64,000 nucleotides of DNA. Source: Antitrichia curtipendula. Taxonomy: Eukaryota; Streptophyta; Bryopsida; Hypnales; Leucodontaceae. Shown here in pieces: positions 35,751 to 47,935 of the stretch (the stretch's first letter is position 1; every line of letters begins with the position of its first letter). The position numbers and the translations under genes are program-made. The notes beneath the pieces were generated by a model. The model searched no databases. It was not told the DNA's origin and saw only the letters and a list, made by a program, of their open reading frames with translations. The DNA lies in assembly GCA_951230915.1 (NCBI GenBank), contig OX579636.1, positions 35,647,567 to 35,711,566 of the forward strand. Direction: 5' to 3'.

Positions 35751-37890
35751 CTAGAAGCTGTTGTATCGACACTCGAGGGGCAAACCGCTCGGAAACCTGT
35801 CGGTGACGGTGCAATAATCGTACACGACATACTTGCTCCGATGCGTCTTCAGCTCCTTCCTCTGTTTCATCGTGAGCTTCCTTTGCGCCAGGAACCAATA
35901 CTTCGCAGAATCGCTGCACCCGGAGATTTCAATATCATCGCAGGCTGTTTGTGGAATTGCAGGGCACGCCGCGCATCCGTCTACACCGTCGAAGCCCTCG
36001 TATTGCGCCACAAACGGCGCATTCGTGTAGTTCATCTTCACGCGACCACCTTCTGTCGCCCATTCACTCCCATCCCAGATGCTGCACTGGATCGTCATGG
36101 GTCTGCTCACGGGGTAGGGCACGTTGGTCTCCTGGCTCTTGTTGTGGAACACGCGGATCGCCTTATCATCGACAAACCATCTGCACACACACAAACAATT
36201 CAGGTTTCAGTTTGGGTTTACGATTAGGTTTGAATTAGGGTTTCGGTTGATTTGTGAATGTTATTGAATTGTTCTGAAAGGTGGGGCGTATAGGACAGTC
36301 AGACATGATGAGGTGTTGGTTCCATAGGACGGAGTATTTGTGGAAGTTGTTCCGGGGGTCGAAGGGCAAGTAATGGTGCTGCTCCCGGTTGCCTTCACCG
36401 TTCACGAACACATTGGTTTGGACGATGATGGGGTTCCCGCTGGTGTTGCCCAGAAACTCGAAATCGATTTCATCGTGTCTGTCGGATTCTTTGGGTTGCG
36501 TCTCTGGGGAAGAAAACTGCAAGAGAGCACAATAACCTCTCTCAGTATCATGAATGGGTAAGTTAGTCTTCAATCTACAGAAATTTGATCACAAGTTAAG
36601 TTATGGATCTGGATCGAAGGGAAGGAGGGCAACTGCGAAGGCAAAAGGTATGTCTGTAGTAAAGTGAGAAAATTTAAGGAAGTTCTTATGTACTTGAAAA
36701 CGGAGCCTTAATCCCTCAACTAGCGTACGCCACTTTAGTTTAGCTACACTATGCAATAGTAAGAGACCCTCTTGTAGATTTGCGGCACAAAGCAATGGCC
36801 ACAGCTTGTTCTATGTTAAGCCAAAATGGTCTTCATATATTGTCTTCATATTCTGGCGTAAGAAACAAACTAGTTTAATCCAAGTCTCGACCAATACCGA
36901 AAATCCACTAGTGGAATGCCCCTGTTGAAGCTCTATGAATACAATATTGGATGTTGTATTAATCATGCGGAAGGTAAAATACAACATCCCAATATTATTT
37001 TTTCAACAAACATGTTTTTAACAGAGAGTTTGCAGCACAATTTAGTCCTTATCAATTCTAGGTGGACAATTGAGCTAGAGTACAACTCTCTATGGACGAT
37101 TTTGCACTTGGACTTTCAGCTTATTCGTTTTCTTGGAAAGTTTGAACGGGTGTCCCTTAGAGAGAAAGCTGTGAAAATTTAAAATGTACCAGATCAAGTT
37201 TGACATGAAACACCGACCCTAGTAACTGGGTTCATGAAATGCAGGCTTACATAGTAGGTCGCAATAACACCAGCTGATTCCTTTGGGATCAATTTGAAGT
37301 AAATGCTGTAATACCCGAAGATATACCGATTCTTCGATTGGAAGTGGCCAACTGCACAAATCAGTTGGCATTCAGAACACATGTCAGACGCCGTACTCAG
37401 ATTTCAACAATTTTGAACAGTACGCAGTATTGATACGACGCATCTACAAGATAAGATCTAACTGAAAGTGAGCAATTATAAAACGAATTCCGATTCTCTT
37501 AAAAAACGAATCCCACTTACAATTTTGATTCGGCGAAGTGATCTTGAGGTCGGCATGCATCCCATCGTCGCTCACTACTAATCCGCCATCAGGCATGGGT
37601 GTGTACAGGTTCATGTAATTTCTGTCCCATGGAACATTATGGGTGGGACATCTCCGACTTTTGGAAGCTCGGCTGGAGATCACGCACTTGGTGCAATATG
37701 AAGGGCAACTGGAAGGAAGATCCTGCAGTCCGTCGCACTTACAACCTGGTTCCTGAATCATCTGGCAGAGCGGTCCGACGTCTTCACCACCCGTGCTGTG
37801 AGCACCATGAGCACCATAGCCTTCAAGATCACCCAGGCTGTGAACCAAATAACTTGCTGTCAACATTATAATGATCGCGTTCTTCCACAT
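35751..37890 (-). CDS. XTH: Xyloglucan endotransglucosylase/hydrolase (GH16) with Cys-rich N-terminal extension, 370 aa
   Basis: Secreted wall enzyme that cuts and rejoins xyloglucan chains. Exons: 37890-37521, 37351-37251, 36516-36305, 36180-35751, with phases that close. The chosen ATG gives a signal-peptide-like start (MWKNAIIIMLTASYLVHS); an ATG further upstream is open but removes this. The catalytic block HDEIDFEFLG spans about 171-180, with E173, D175 and E177, followed by the usual N-glycosylation site NTS (181-183). The XET C-terminal region is present (YDYCTVTDRFP and PLEC). Residues 42-81 hold seven Cys in a segment with no counterpart in ordinary XTH proteins, which usually measure about 290 aa. 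The catalytic core looks intact, so activity is likely. Confidence 0.93.
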
Positions 37891-40800
37891 GACATGAGGT
37901 TTGGCTACCTCTCTGAGTAGTAGTATAGGCATTGTCAAGCTGCGAAACATGCTGCAATGCAGCCTCTTCTCTCGTACAATGAGTACACTCAGTGCAATCA
38001 GTACTTTTGGAATGGAACTTGACACTACTGAAGCCCCTGATTGTCTGGCAAATTGGAGAACTGGCGATCTTACTTTATTGTACTCAAGAAGAACTCTGAC
38101 TTCTTGCCATCGTGTGATGAAAGAACTGGACTCAACGTGAAGGTAGGTTTTGCTACCTAAGTTACAGGAATTATCGTCTAAAGCTAGCCGACGATAGACC
38201 CCACGATACACACTTCTGTCTACTTAGTGTGGATTCTGAAATAAGGTGGGTGTCCTACGTGTCGTTGAGGTATAGGAGTGTAAATACTCTAGTCATGAAG
38301 GCACTATATCTAGCTACATAGGTGGGTACAAGATTGGTGCAGCAATAAAATGACTCGAAATTAAAAAGAATAGTGACCCACACTGACGAAATAGACTTAA
38401 CAAGTGTACTACCGCCCCTGGCCTGATCGACCCTGGTTCAGCTCTAGTCCGGCAATGATTGAGTTCGAATCAATAATTGTGGAGTTGAGTATTGAACGAG
38501 CATCATGTTAACTTCGAAGGAAGATTCAATTGCAACTAAAGCCTGCCGGATCACTGTGTATAAATACTAGGAGACAGGCAGAACCTTTAGGTACTACGTG
38601 GTTGAATGACTTGCAAACTGCTCATCCTCTATTAATTCCTCTAGTTCAATTCTTCTTATCGCTGCTATTTATTAAGTTTTTGAATAATATTTCCAGTGAA
38701 AGAGAACACCTCGGATCTATTTCAATGCTTTTATTCTAGTTCTGGTTTTTTATCTATTACTTTATTACTTTATATCAGTTCAATCTGTGTTGAGTGTGTT
38801 TCATCAACAACATAAGACGCACTTTGATTCCGTATGGAAACAGAGAGAACTTAGAAGTATCAGCGATAAGTTTACCCGGCTCAGACCATGGACCGACATA
38901 GGCGCTGTATAAACTCTTAAGTTACTGAGAACGATGTTGCCAACGGAGATTGCAAGTCTTCGCAGAATGAACCTTAAGCTAGGTGCCAGTCAAGCCTGAC
39001 CCATGGTCACAAATCACTTTGCTGAATCGTAACTCAAGCGTCAATTATACCCTCTTCACCTTGAATTGCCTGGGAATCCAATTTTTGACTTTTGGATGAA
39101 GTGATTCAATTTTTCATCCATTTTTTTGTGCAAGATGTATGTGTTTACAATTTGTGATCTTTTTCTAAAACCAAACCCCAAAAATTCTTGCCAAAGGTGT
39201 ACCACCTCTATTCTCAATAGTCTAGGGTCCTTTTTACGTTAACCTATGCTAAGCACTATGAAAATCCATAGTTTATTCATATGGTATCCAAAAAATGCAA
39301 AAGAAGAAAATCAATAATATGCTTCCAACTTTCAAAAAGATCCAACCAAAATTTATCCAATTTAATAATAGTAATAATATTGAATTGGATTCTCATCTTT
39401 CAGGCAATTTTGCTTCATAAGGCTATGTCAAATGTGGCAATTCCTTGAAGGACCTTGTGTTGAGATTGAAATAATTTGAAGTTCATGTTCTTATCTATTT
39501 TATTCATGTCTTGCAAGTTTTGTGACTTTCTAAAGTCAAAGAGGTTGATGGGAGGTCTAAAAAAAGACCATAGATTCTCTCTTTGCCGATTTGGTGCGAA
39601 GTCTTTAGGCCATGACTGGTAACAAGTATGCCATTGCATAGGCACACTATAGTCTTACAAGACGTACTCTAATGTCCCTCATCCACATATTATGTGGCTT
39701 CTTTACCTTTGTCAAGTTCATCAAGGCAATCTCTCCTATACAGAATTTGCTCACGGTGTATAAATTCATGCCTGAAATTTGGAGTTTTTTTATTTTTCAT
39801 TTTAATAATTCAAATAATCATTCCCAAGCTAGAAAGCTAGGGCTTTTTGCAAACCTAATTTGTCTAGCTCAAGGAAAATAGTCTGTCTGCAAAAAAATTG
39901 GAATGATCAGGTTTGTTGAGCTCAAAAGAAAAAGCTATGACAAAATGCTAAAAAATTTACAATAGTTCTTCACTAGCTAGAAGGCAAGTTTTGTTTGCAA
40001 ACCGTCTAGCTCAAGGGAGAAAACATTGGCAAATTTGGAATGCATTGAATGATTACAAATCAAAAATAGAATAACCCTAATGCCAAATTTCATTAACTTA
40101 AAATGCCAAAAAAATTTGAAATTTTTTTAGAAAAATACTAGCAAAATATTCTAAGATTTTGTTGGATTAAACAAAATTTTGACAAAGAATGTTGATTGTG
40201 CCCACCAGATTTAGTGTTGTGACAAAATTGAGCATACAAGATGATGGACATTTAGATACATAGTCATAAATTCCATTATTCCTAAGCTAAATATGTAAAA
40301 TTTCATTGTTATATTGTATAGCAAGAGTTTATCAAATGTAATCCATAGTCCTATTCTATTTTATTGAATCTTTATATTTTGAATACCAAGTAAGAGCAAT
40401 GTTGGAGTAGAGGTGCAATTATTTAATTTTTATTACAATGTCATACTTTTGAAAATTTGAAAAAACATTAAAACACTTTGTCCATCTTACTTAACTAAAA
40501 AAAATGCCTACATCCATCACATCCATCACATCCATCATGCTTGTTGGCATGGTCAAATACAATGTTTTTTTTAATGTTTAAAGATTCAAAATGCCGGTAT
40601 AAAATTTTGGACAAATTTGTATAATATCAAATTTTACAATAATTTTTTCAAGATAAGAGAATGTACTAGATGTTTGAGAATATAGTTTTTCTACCATTTG
40701 AATTAAATGGTATCTAGAAGAAAGATTATGCCCTCCTAAGCACAAAGTATTTTGAGCCCATGCAATGAAAAAAAGAAGCAAGAATTCAATATTAAATTTT

Positions 40801-42235
40801 TTTATCATTTTTTTATCATCAAGTATATTTATTTCTATTTGGAAAGCTTTTATTTATAATTCCATTTGGATTAGTGATGTGAAAGTTGTAAAGACTCTTG
40901 TTTTTATGACAATCATGATAACTTCCTAAAAAATGAACATAATAGGCTTGTTTTTCTACTCAATTTTTTTTTTTTTAATTTAAAAAATTCCACAGGGAGT
41001 AAATTACTTGATGAAACAATCTCAATCATTGTTACAATTGACATATTCAAATTCCACTTTAGAACTATTAACAACTTAATTTTTCCTTCCATCTTGTACC
41101 TAATTCTATTTAATATTTTTTCTAAAAATGAAAATTATTGAAAATGAACTAAATTTTTTCTAGACTATTAATTCTTTTTTCTACCATAAAAATTTAACTT
41201 TCAAATCTTTGTAGTGCAAATATTTAAATTTAATTAGATTCAAACTCTAAAAATTTGATATAGTAAGATATATATATATATTTTTTCATTTTGAACACTA
41301 ATATCTTACAATCTAGTTGATTAATGTTTAGATGTTCAAAATGATGTCTTTTGATTTTGTGAAAAAAGCCAAAATGAGGCTTTTGAAGTTTAATTTCTTC
41401 TCCTTTTGAACAAAACTATAGAACTATTATTGACAATTACCATCGGTAGAGCAAGTTTTCTCATTTGACAATTTTATTCCTTTGCAATGATAATAAAGCT
41501 TTTCACTTGTTTCAAAAATAAATAAAAAGTTTGTGAAAATTTCATGGTAACATGGAATTGAATTGCCCCTTATCTTTAAGTAGATCATTTTTGAATTTGT
41601 TCATTGGTAGAGTTGTTGTCTACGTCTTTTAGGTCTTTATAATCCTATCTTTTGAACGCATAGTGATAACTATGCGTTCATTTTCAAAAAATTTAGTTTT
41701 TAATTCACCCCTCCTCCCTCATCCCAAAAAGTTTAAAAGTTTTAATTTTGGGGGGAAGGGGAGAGAATTGAAAATTAATTTTTTTTCCAGTCCACCCCTT
41801 CCAGCCCTCCCCTTCCCCTCTTGTAATTTTCAGGGGTGGTGGGGAGATGCAAACATTATAGGATAAATTTGTATTATGTTGTATACGTATTCTTCCGTAT
41901 ATATATTTTGCCTTTGTATATGCATCTATATTTGTACATATGCTCATATCCTTATTCGTATCCATATTTGTATCCAGATCCAATGGCTCCTGATTTTTTG
42001 TTGAGGAGGGATGGAATTTTTTTTCCACCCATCCAACGGCTCCTGATTTTGGAGGACGGGGGGGGGGGGGGGGGGGGGGACATGTATTGAAAACTTGGCG
42101 TGTTCTCCTCTTTTCAATAGATAGATAGATAGTTGGGCTTAGTTGTTGTATACTAGCTTTTTGTAATAAATGTTCCTTATAAAAAGCATGTTCTATTTTT
42201 TTGAAAATGAACATGGCTATGAAAAAGTACTTAAA
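37891..42235. other. Long AT-rich intergenic region
   Basis: The first 300 bp should hold the XTH promoter; a good TATAAATA word lies farther out at 38559-38566 on the plus strand. No protein-coding gene was recognised. A polypurine/polypyrimidine patch (about 41700-41835) and a 22-base G run (42058-42079) are the only unusual composition features. The remainder is AT-rich filler. Confidence 0.45.
42058..42079 (+). repeat. 22-base poly-G tract
   Basis: An uninterrupted run of G, preceded by GGAGGAC and close to a (TAGA) microsatellite (about 42117-42131). It could form a G-quadruplex. The length may be inaccurate because such runs are error-prone in sequencing. Confidence 0.8.
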
Positions 42236-42239
42236 TTAA

Positions 42240-44267
42240 CCACTAAAGTTCTATGACTATGTTTTCACCCAAAACGCTCAAGAACTGCCATTTTTAGTAT
42301 AAGCACCAAATTTTTGAATTTTTTTTGACACATGTAACCGTAGGATCTTGTAGTATGCTAACTTGCAAACATGTGGTAAAATTTTCAGAAATTTTCACCT
42401 TGTGGATTGCAAGATATAAGCATTCAAAATCACTGAAATCATTTTTTTTACCCTGCAAAAAACCAGGCAGCTGCTCTTCAAAAGCTCACTTTTCTATGGA
42501 AAATGTCCAAAATGATGGTGCTTCTTCGGATTCTTTTTCCTAGACAAGTTGGCTACATACTTAAAAAATTTCACATCAATTGGAATTGTACAACATATAG
42601 GAAAAAAACAGTAAATAGAATGAAGTAGAGAATGATTCAAAATACAAAATTGTTAAGAATTTAGATATGGAATTAAAAAATTCCAATCCCAATGGTCAAA
42701 ATGTTGTAAAAACAATCTTCATCCTATGATTTTATTTTTGTCAAAAAATATTGAAAATTGAGTAAGATAAAGGACTTCAAAGGTTTATGTTAGAGTAGAG
42801 ATTCCATAACTGCCTGCAAACTAAAACTCCTCATAGCTTTTGACTCATTGGTCAAAATGGAATGACTCTAGAAACCAATTTCAAATTTTTGTTTATGAAA
42901 AAAGTAATTTTTTCTGATCTACCTAGACTAAGAAAAAAAGTAACATATTAGGCTTTAACTTCTAGCTTGTATTTTCAAATGTCATATAATTTAGTGCATA
43001 TGAAAGATATTCCTTGCACACAACTTCTATTAAAATTTCAACCTGAAATATGAAAATCTCTAGTCACAACTCACAAGTACCACTAGAAGAAAAACGTGTC
43101 CGCTACAACCGACTGAAATGCAACTACATGTCCTACGCAACTGCCCTGCAACTACAATCTTCTATATTTGTACCAACTTTGACATAGTTACACTATAGTT
43201 GCAAAATAGTTGCAAAGTAGTCACAACATGTAGTTACGCATATGGGAATGTAATAAAAGAGTTGATGTGAGGTACTTTACATCCAATCTTCATCACAATT
43301 GTCGATGTGGACAATTTTACGTTCTGTAGAGTCCAATGTGTCTATCTACAATTGCATGTAATTTAAATTCGATAGCAATTTAACTAGAATGCAACTAGAT
43401 TGCAACTGGACTGCAATTGGATTGCAACTATAGTGCAACTAGACTACAACTACATTGCAATTACAATTCGACTAGTGTTTGACTTAAAAACAACCAGACT
43501 TTAACTTGAAAAAACTAACATGCAACTAGAAAACAACTAAAATGCAACTACTATTAAGTCTTTTATTAATTGTCCCACATCAATTGTCAAGAATACCATT
43601 AGGTTGAACATATAAGAATTGTAAGTTATAGCAATATTGTGTAATGAATTTTGATAATGAAATTCTAATATTTATATATTTTGTAGATTTTTACACTTTG
43701 TAGATTTCTACAACTTGTAGATTTTTATAATCTACAAAAATCTATAAATATTTAAAGTTTAAGATATTTCTAGATTTGGCGATCTAAAAAAAAAGACAGA
43801 TCTGAAATTTAGAATCTACAAATCTTTGAAATTCAAAATTCAAATCTACAAGTCACAAAGACGCAAACTAGTTGCACATCAATCGCAAACTAGTTGTACA
43901 TCAATTGCAAACTAGTTGCACACCAATCGCAAACCAGTTGTAAGTCAATCACAAACCAGTTGCACATTAGTTGCAAACAAGTTGCACACAAATGACTTCC
44001 ACGTAAGCAACCACGTCAAAAAGGTTCATCGATGAACTTTCAAGTATATTGTCAAATGATAAACAACTTTGAATTTTTTGCAACTGCTTTGCAACTCATG
44101 CAACTTGTCCACTGCAACTGCGGGCTCCAAATTATCACCTAGTTGCAAACGACCTATGCAACTACAAAATGAGTTGCACAGTATAGTTGCAAAAACCCTT
44201 GTTTTCTTGTAGTGTACTTGCCCAAAATTTCTATACTGCTAAAAAATGCATGCTGATCCTTTAGGGG
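42240..44267. mobile_element. TIR element with TTAA target duplication (family A, copy 2), interrupted by a CACTA element
   Basis: Left end CCACTAAAGTTC after TTAA (42236-42239); right end CCTTTAGGGG before TTAA (44268-44271). About 890 bp remain once the CACTA insertion at 43081-44214 and one copy of its target duplication are removed. The left half matches the inverted copy at 23002-23931 over several hundred bases. The interior encodes nothing recognisable. Confidence 0.7.
43081..44214. mobile_element. Non-autonomous CACTA (En/Spm) element, 1134 bp
   Basis: The ends CACTAGAAGAAAA (left) and CACTACAAGAAAA (right, reverse complement) are inverted and match the classic plant CACTA terminus. 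The 3-bp target duplication is TAC (43078-43080 and 44215-44217). The interior is packed with short repeats of the type ttGCAACTa in both orientations, especially at 43130-43230, 43380-43560 and 43860-44200, as expected for subterminal transposase-binding repeats. No transposase is encoded. Confidence 0.9.
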
Positions 44268-44271
44268 TTAA

Positions 44272-45750
44272 GAAGCCTATTTATCTTATAAGGTAGTTTT
44301 ACTATATTTTCTTTACACTTGGCACAATGGAACAATTTAGAATGCTGGTAGCTGGTACTATAAGGTTGGAGTCTTGCACATGTGATGCATTGAGACATAC
44401 AATCCTTGGTGGATTGCATCCAAAATGTTTGTACTATAGGTGTTTTGACACTATTACTATAAGTGGTATGTAATTGCTTAAATCTAATATTTTCTAATTT
44501 CAATTATTTTAGGCTGGTAGTATGGAATGTCAGGGCAAAATGATACATTATCTAGTTTATCTAAATTGAGGAGGTGTTGACAACAACATTAATCAGTTTT
44601 TGGCTACATTTGAATCATGATGACCAAAATATTGACAATAAGTGAAATAGTGATACGTAGTACTTTAGGTGTGAGTTTCTTATGCTTATTCCTTGAAGTT
44701 CAAAATCTAAAAAAAGTCTACTGAAAAAGTCACTAGAAATTGGTTCTGTTAAATTTAAAAGTGTTAAGAGTGCTATTATATAGTTAATGGTTAAATTGTT
44801 AAGGTGTCATTATATAGCAATAAGTGAAAAGAGAGCATTATTCAGAAATGGTTGCTAATATACTGAATTGTAAGATAGTTTAATTTATGGTTTAATTTAC
44901 AACCAAGAGTAATAAGTTAACTTCAAACTCCAAATGTATTAGTGTCATGAGAGAAATATGGCATAAGGTAGAAACACCCAAAACCGTCCCTGTCAACATT
45001 CATGCACAATAGATTTTTCGTCAAGTATCCCTAGACTTCCATTAAAGTATCCTTGAAAAGTGTCATGAAATTGTCCCTTTCTTTAACTATAATTAGTTAA
45101 CTGCTATTTTATTGAGATTTGAGTTTTAGATTTAGCTATATGACAGTTTCAATGGTCAAGGGAGCTTCCACTTTGAAATTTCATAGAAATTAAATGTCAT
45201 ATCCAAAAATTCTAATATATTTTTGAAAATTCATGATCTTCAATTGCTAATACTAACTACAAAAATATTTTTTTTAGAAAAAGGTGCCTCCAACTATGCT
45301 GAATTACTTATATTGACGGTTTGAGGTGTTTCCACCGTGAGGCAAAGGTATCAACCTTCTATAGTTTACTGCCAGTTTCAGATAAGGTTGAGGCACTAAT
45401 TGTCAACCACGTCCAATGTGCAACCTGCAGTGGGGTAGTATTTCAAACCAAGGTTGAAATAGATTTTTGACCAAAGCATGGAATGAATTTTTTTTTTGGT
45501 CTTTTTCAAGGTTTGGACTTACAAGGTTATGACACATGTCTCAAAGTAGTGAGCAAGAAAGTAGGAAGTAATGAGTAGGAAAAGTAGTTTTTGAATGATT
45601 GGAATTGAAAGACTCAAGACATTGGCTATTAGTGAAATGCACTTTTTGGCTCCCAAAATTCACAATAATTTCAATTTTGGAAATAAAATTCTGAAAAATT
45701 AAGAATCCCCATATTTTCTATCTTCCTACATGCGAAAAAATCTCACCACC
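44272..45750. other. AT-rich intergenic DNA
   Basis: No gene or transposon ends recognised. Confidence 0.5.
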
Positions 45751-45759
45751 TCATACTCC

Positions 45760-46700
45760 TCACCATCTGGTCAAAATTTGCTTAAGTGATCCACTGTTGG
45801 TGCTTCTACCTTAGTTAGAGACTTGTGTGAGTTGTGTCATTGTATGGCTTCAACACTGCAAATAGTACAGTTCAGTGCTACGTTATTGAATCGTTTGGCA
45901 GACAATCAATGTGTAAACGTTTGAGAGTTGAGACAAACAGCTACCTTCCCACCAATGTTCATCAACAGTAATGGTGTTCCACAACTTCCAAGTCCTTCAG
46001 AAGAAATCACCTTCAGTCCATTTTCTCAGAATCAAAAGGTGTCAAAACGTCGCCACCCTTGCGTTGCATTTGCAGGACTGTTACCACCAAATTGGGCACA
46101 ACATGATTGTCCTTTCTTCAAATTAAAGTACCAGTACGTTTTTTCATAGAGTTTCTGAAGGCCTAAGTTTTCTAATGGCCATCTCCGACACCCTTACAAG
46201 ATGCACTACAACTTAGGAAGTTCGCTAACATTGTTGTTGCTGCATTTGATCGGAGACAGGCTAGTCTAGCTGAATTGATCAGAGTGGGTTGCTTGTTGAT
46301 TTACTTGTAGGTCACAAGTGCGATACCTGGTTCCAATTTCTTCAGAAGAACTACCGATTTCTCGCAATTCCTGCTCCGTGATTTTCAGGTTTGTTACCAA
46401 ATTGGCTACATTATCACAACTCTTTCGTCTCAGAGTACCAGTCCCATCATAGGGTTTCCAAATGCTATTCTGAAATTGCCTTCTTCTACGGACAAACTCC
46501 GACCGACAGCTCTTGCCCTAGATGATGCATTCTAACTTTGGAGATTTGCAAACATTACTGTTGCTGTATTGAACCCCGCATCAAACTGAGACATATAAAT
46601 AGCTGAGCTGGTCACAATAAATAGCATGTAAATTTGCAAGACACAAGTGCAAGTCACGGTTCCGAGTTCTCAGGAAGCACTACCGATTTCTCTGTCGCTA
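45760..46700. repeat. Degenerate tandem repeat, about 310-bp period, two clear copies plus a likely third
   Basis: Copies at about 46074-46385 and 46386-46700 share, in order, gttaccaccaaattgg/gttaccaaattgg, gtaccagt, ctccga, acatt(g/a)ttgttgctg, cacaagtgc and actaccgatttctc. A third, weaker copy precedes them (about 45760-46073; tcttcagaagaaatcacc versus tcttcagaagaacta). Short open frames exist, but none is continuous or recognisable. Confidence 0.6.
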
Positions 46701-47935
46701 GAAGCCTGCAAACATTGTATTGAAGTGTGATGAATAATGCAACAGAACTGACCAAAGTTAATCGAAAGCCGAATTGCAGGACACAAGAGCTAAGGGCGAG
46801 TGGCAGCCTGCCAGGCCACCTGAAAATCTTACAAAGATGGCAGACGAGGGAGCACGTGACGTACGATTTGGGGAGAATCTGGGGCATTATGTGGTGAAGT
46901 ACAGGCCACGGAGTTCCAAATGGAAATTGTGAATGAGCACGTACGCCACTGTCATTGAAGATCGGAGAGCTTGGGATTGTGCCCGGTATGCTGGCCCTGG
47001 TGAGCCTGGTGGGTTGAACTTCGCCGACTCTCCGGCATTGTTCGCGGAGTTCGGACCTCTGCTGCGACCTGTCACTGTCGTCAGCAAGGAAGCGATGGAT
47101 AAAAGGGTTCATTTCGGAGATCAAGAAATGGGCCAAGCTGGTCATCCGGAAAGTTAAGGATGCGCAGAGAGCTTGCCAATTGGATCCTAGTCAATGTGAG
47201 AGCTCAGAAATCGCTGGTCTTTAACCAGGTCAGTCGTTAGCTTCCATAGCAAGATGTTTCCCTCAGTAAATGGCCAGAGGCAGAACACACTTGCAGCTCT
47301 TAACCCTAAAGAAAGCCACAATTGTCTCAGCTACACTATTCCCCAAGACATTCCATCCGCAAGTGTTAATAATGTTATGTCATTCACATTCTTGAGATGG
47401 AGACGGTCACATATTTAGAACATGAGGTTTGCTTTCAAGTGTCAGCTTCACTGTATGACACTTAGCACAGAGATTGCCTTTACGTTTGTGTTTTGGTAAA
47501 TAAGGTACACTACAGGACATTCAAATTGTTAACCCTAGCTACTCATTTATTCATACACTCGGTTAAACTTCGATGGCCTGCCCATGGAGTCGTTTGCTAT
47601 CACTCCTAGTGGGTCTAGAACCTCCCACTTTGAAACTGCTTAAAATATGATCTCAAATCTGATCTCAACAGATTTGGCTCTGGAACCCAAAGTGATCTCT
47701 CCATAGCTCCAAGAAAGCACACTCTACGGTTTACTGTAGTTAAAGTGGAGAAAATGTATCACGGAGATATAAAGTGCCAGTAAGAAAGAAGATTGTCCAT
47801 TTGAAGCACCCAACAAACAATGGTATGCAGTAGAAACTTTGTTGAAGAAAAGCCGAAATAATACACAACTCAACAGATTAAACTGCTCAAATCTCTGGTT
47901 CTAGTAAAGAATTACGTCACCATATACTTGCGCTT
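46700..47935. other. Downstream region of HCF106 with a GC-richer patch
   Basis: 46880-47170 is less AT-rich and open in one frame on each strand: 163 codons on the minus strand (46654-47145) and 74 on the plus (46933-47157). Neither shows a recognisable domain or splice context, so I do not call a gene. The rest is ordinary intergenic sequence. Confidence 0.4.

Noticed and set aside
38400..38480. GAGTTCGAATC word considered as a tRNA B box
   Set aside because: The surrounding 70-80 bases do not fold into a cloverleaf and no A box or acceptor stem is present.
38559..39010. TATAAATA with downstream sequence considered as a solo LTR
   Set aside because: No matching TG..CA ends, no target duplication and no primer-binding site could be found.
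41705..42214. 169-codon open frame on the minus strand
   Set aside because: Spans the poly-G/poly-C tract and simple-sequence DNA; the protein is low complexity.
46654..47145. 163-codon open frame on the minus strand downstream of HCF106
   Set aside because: No recognisable family, no supporting splice structure, and the opposite strand is also open. Composition explains it.
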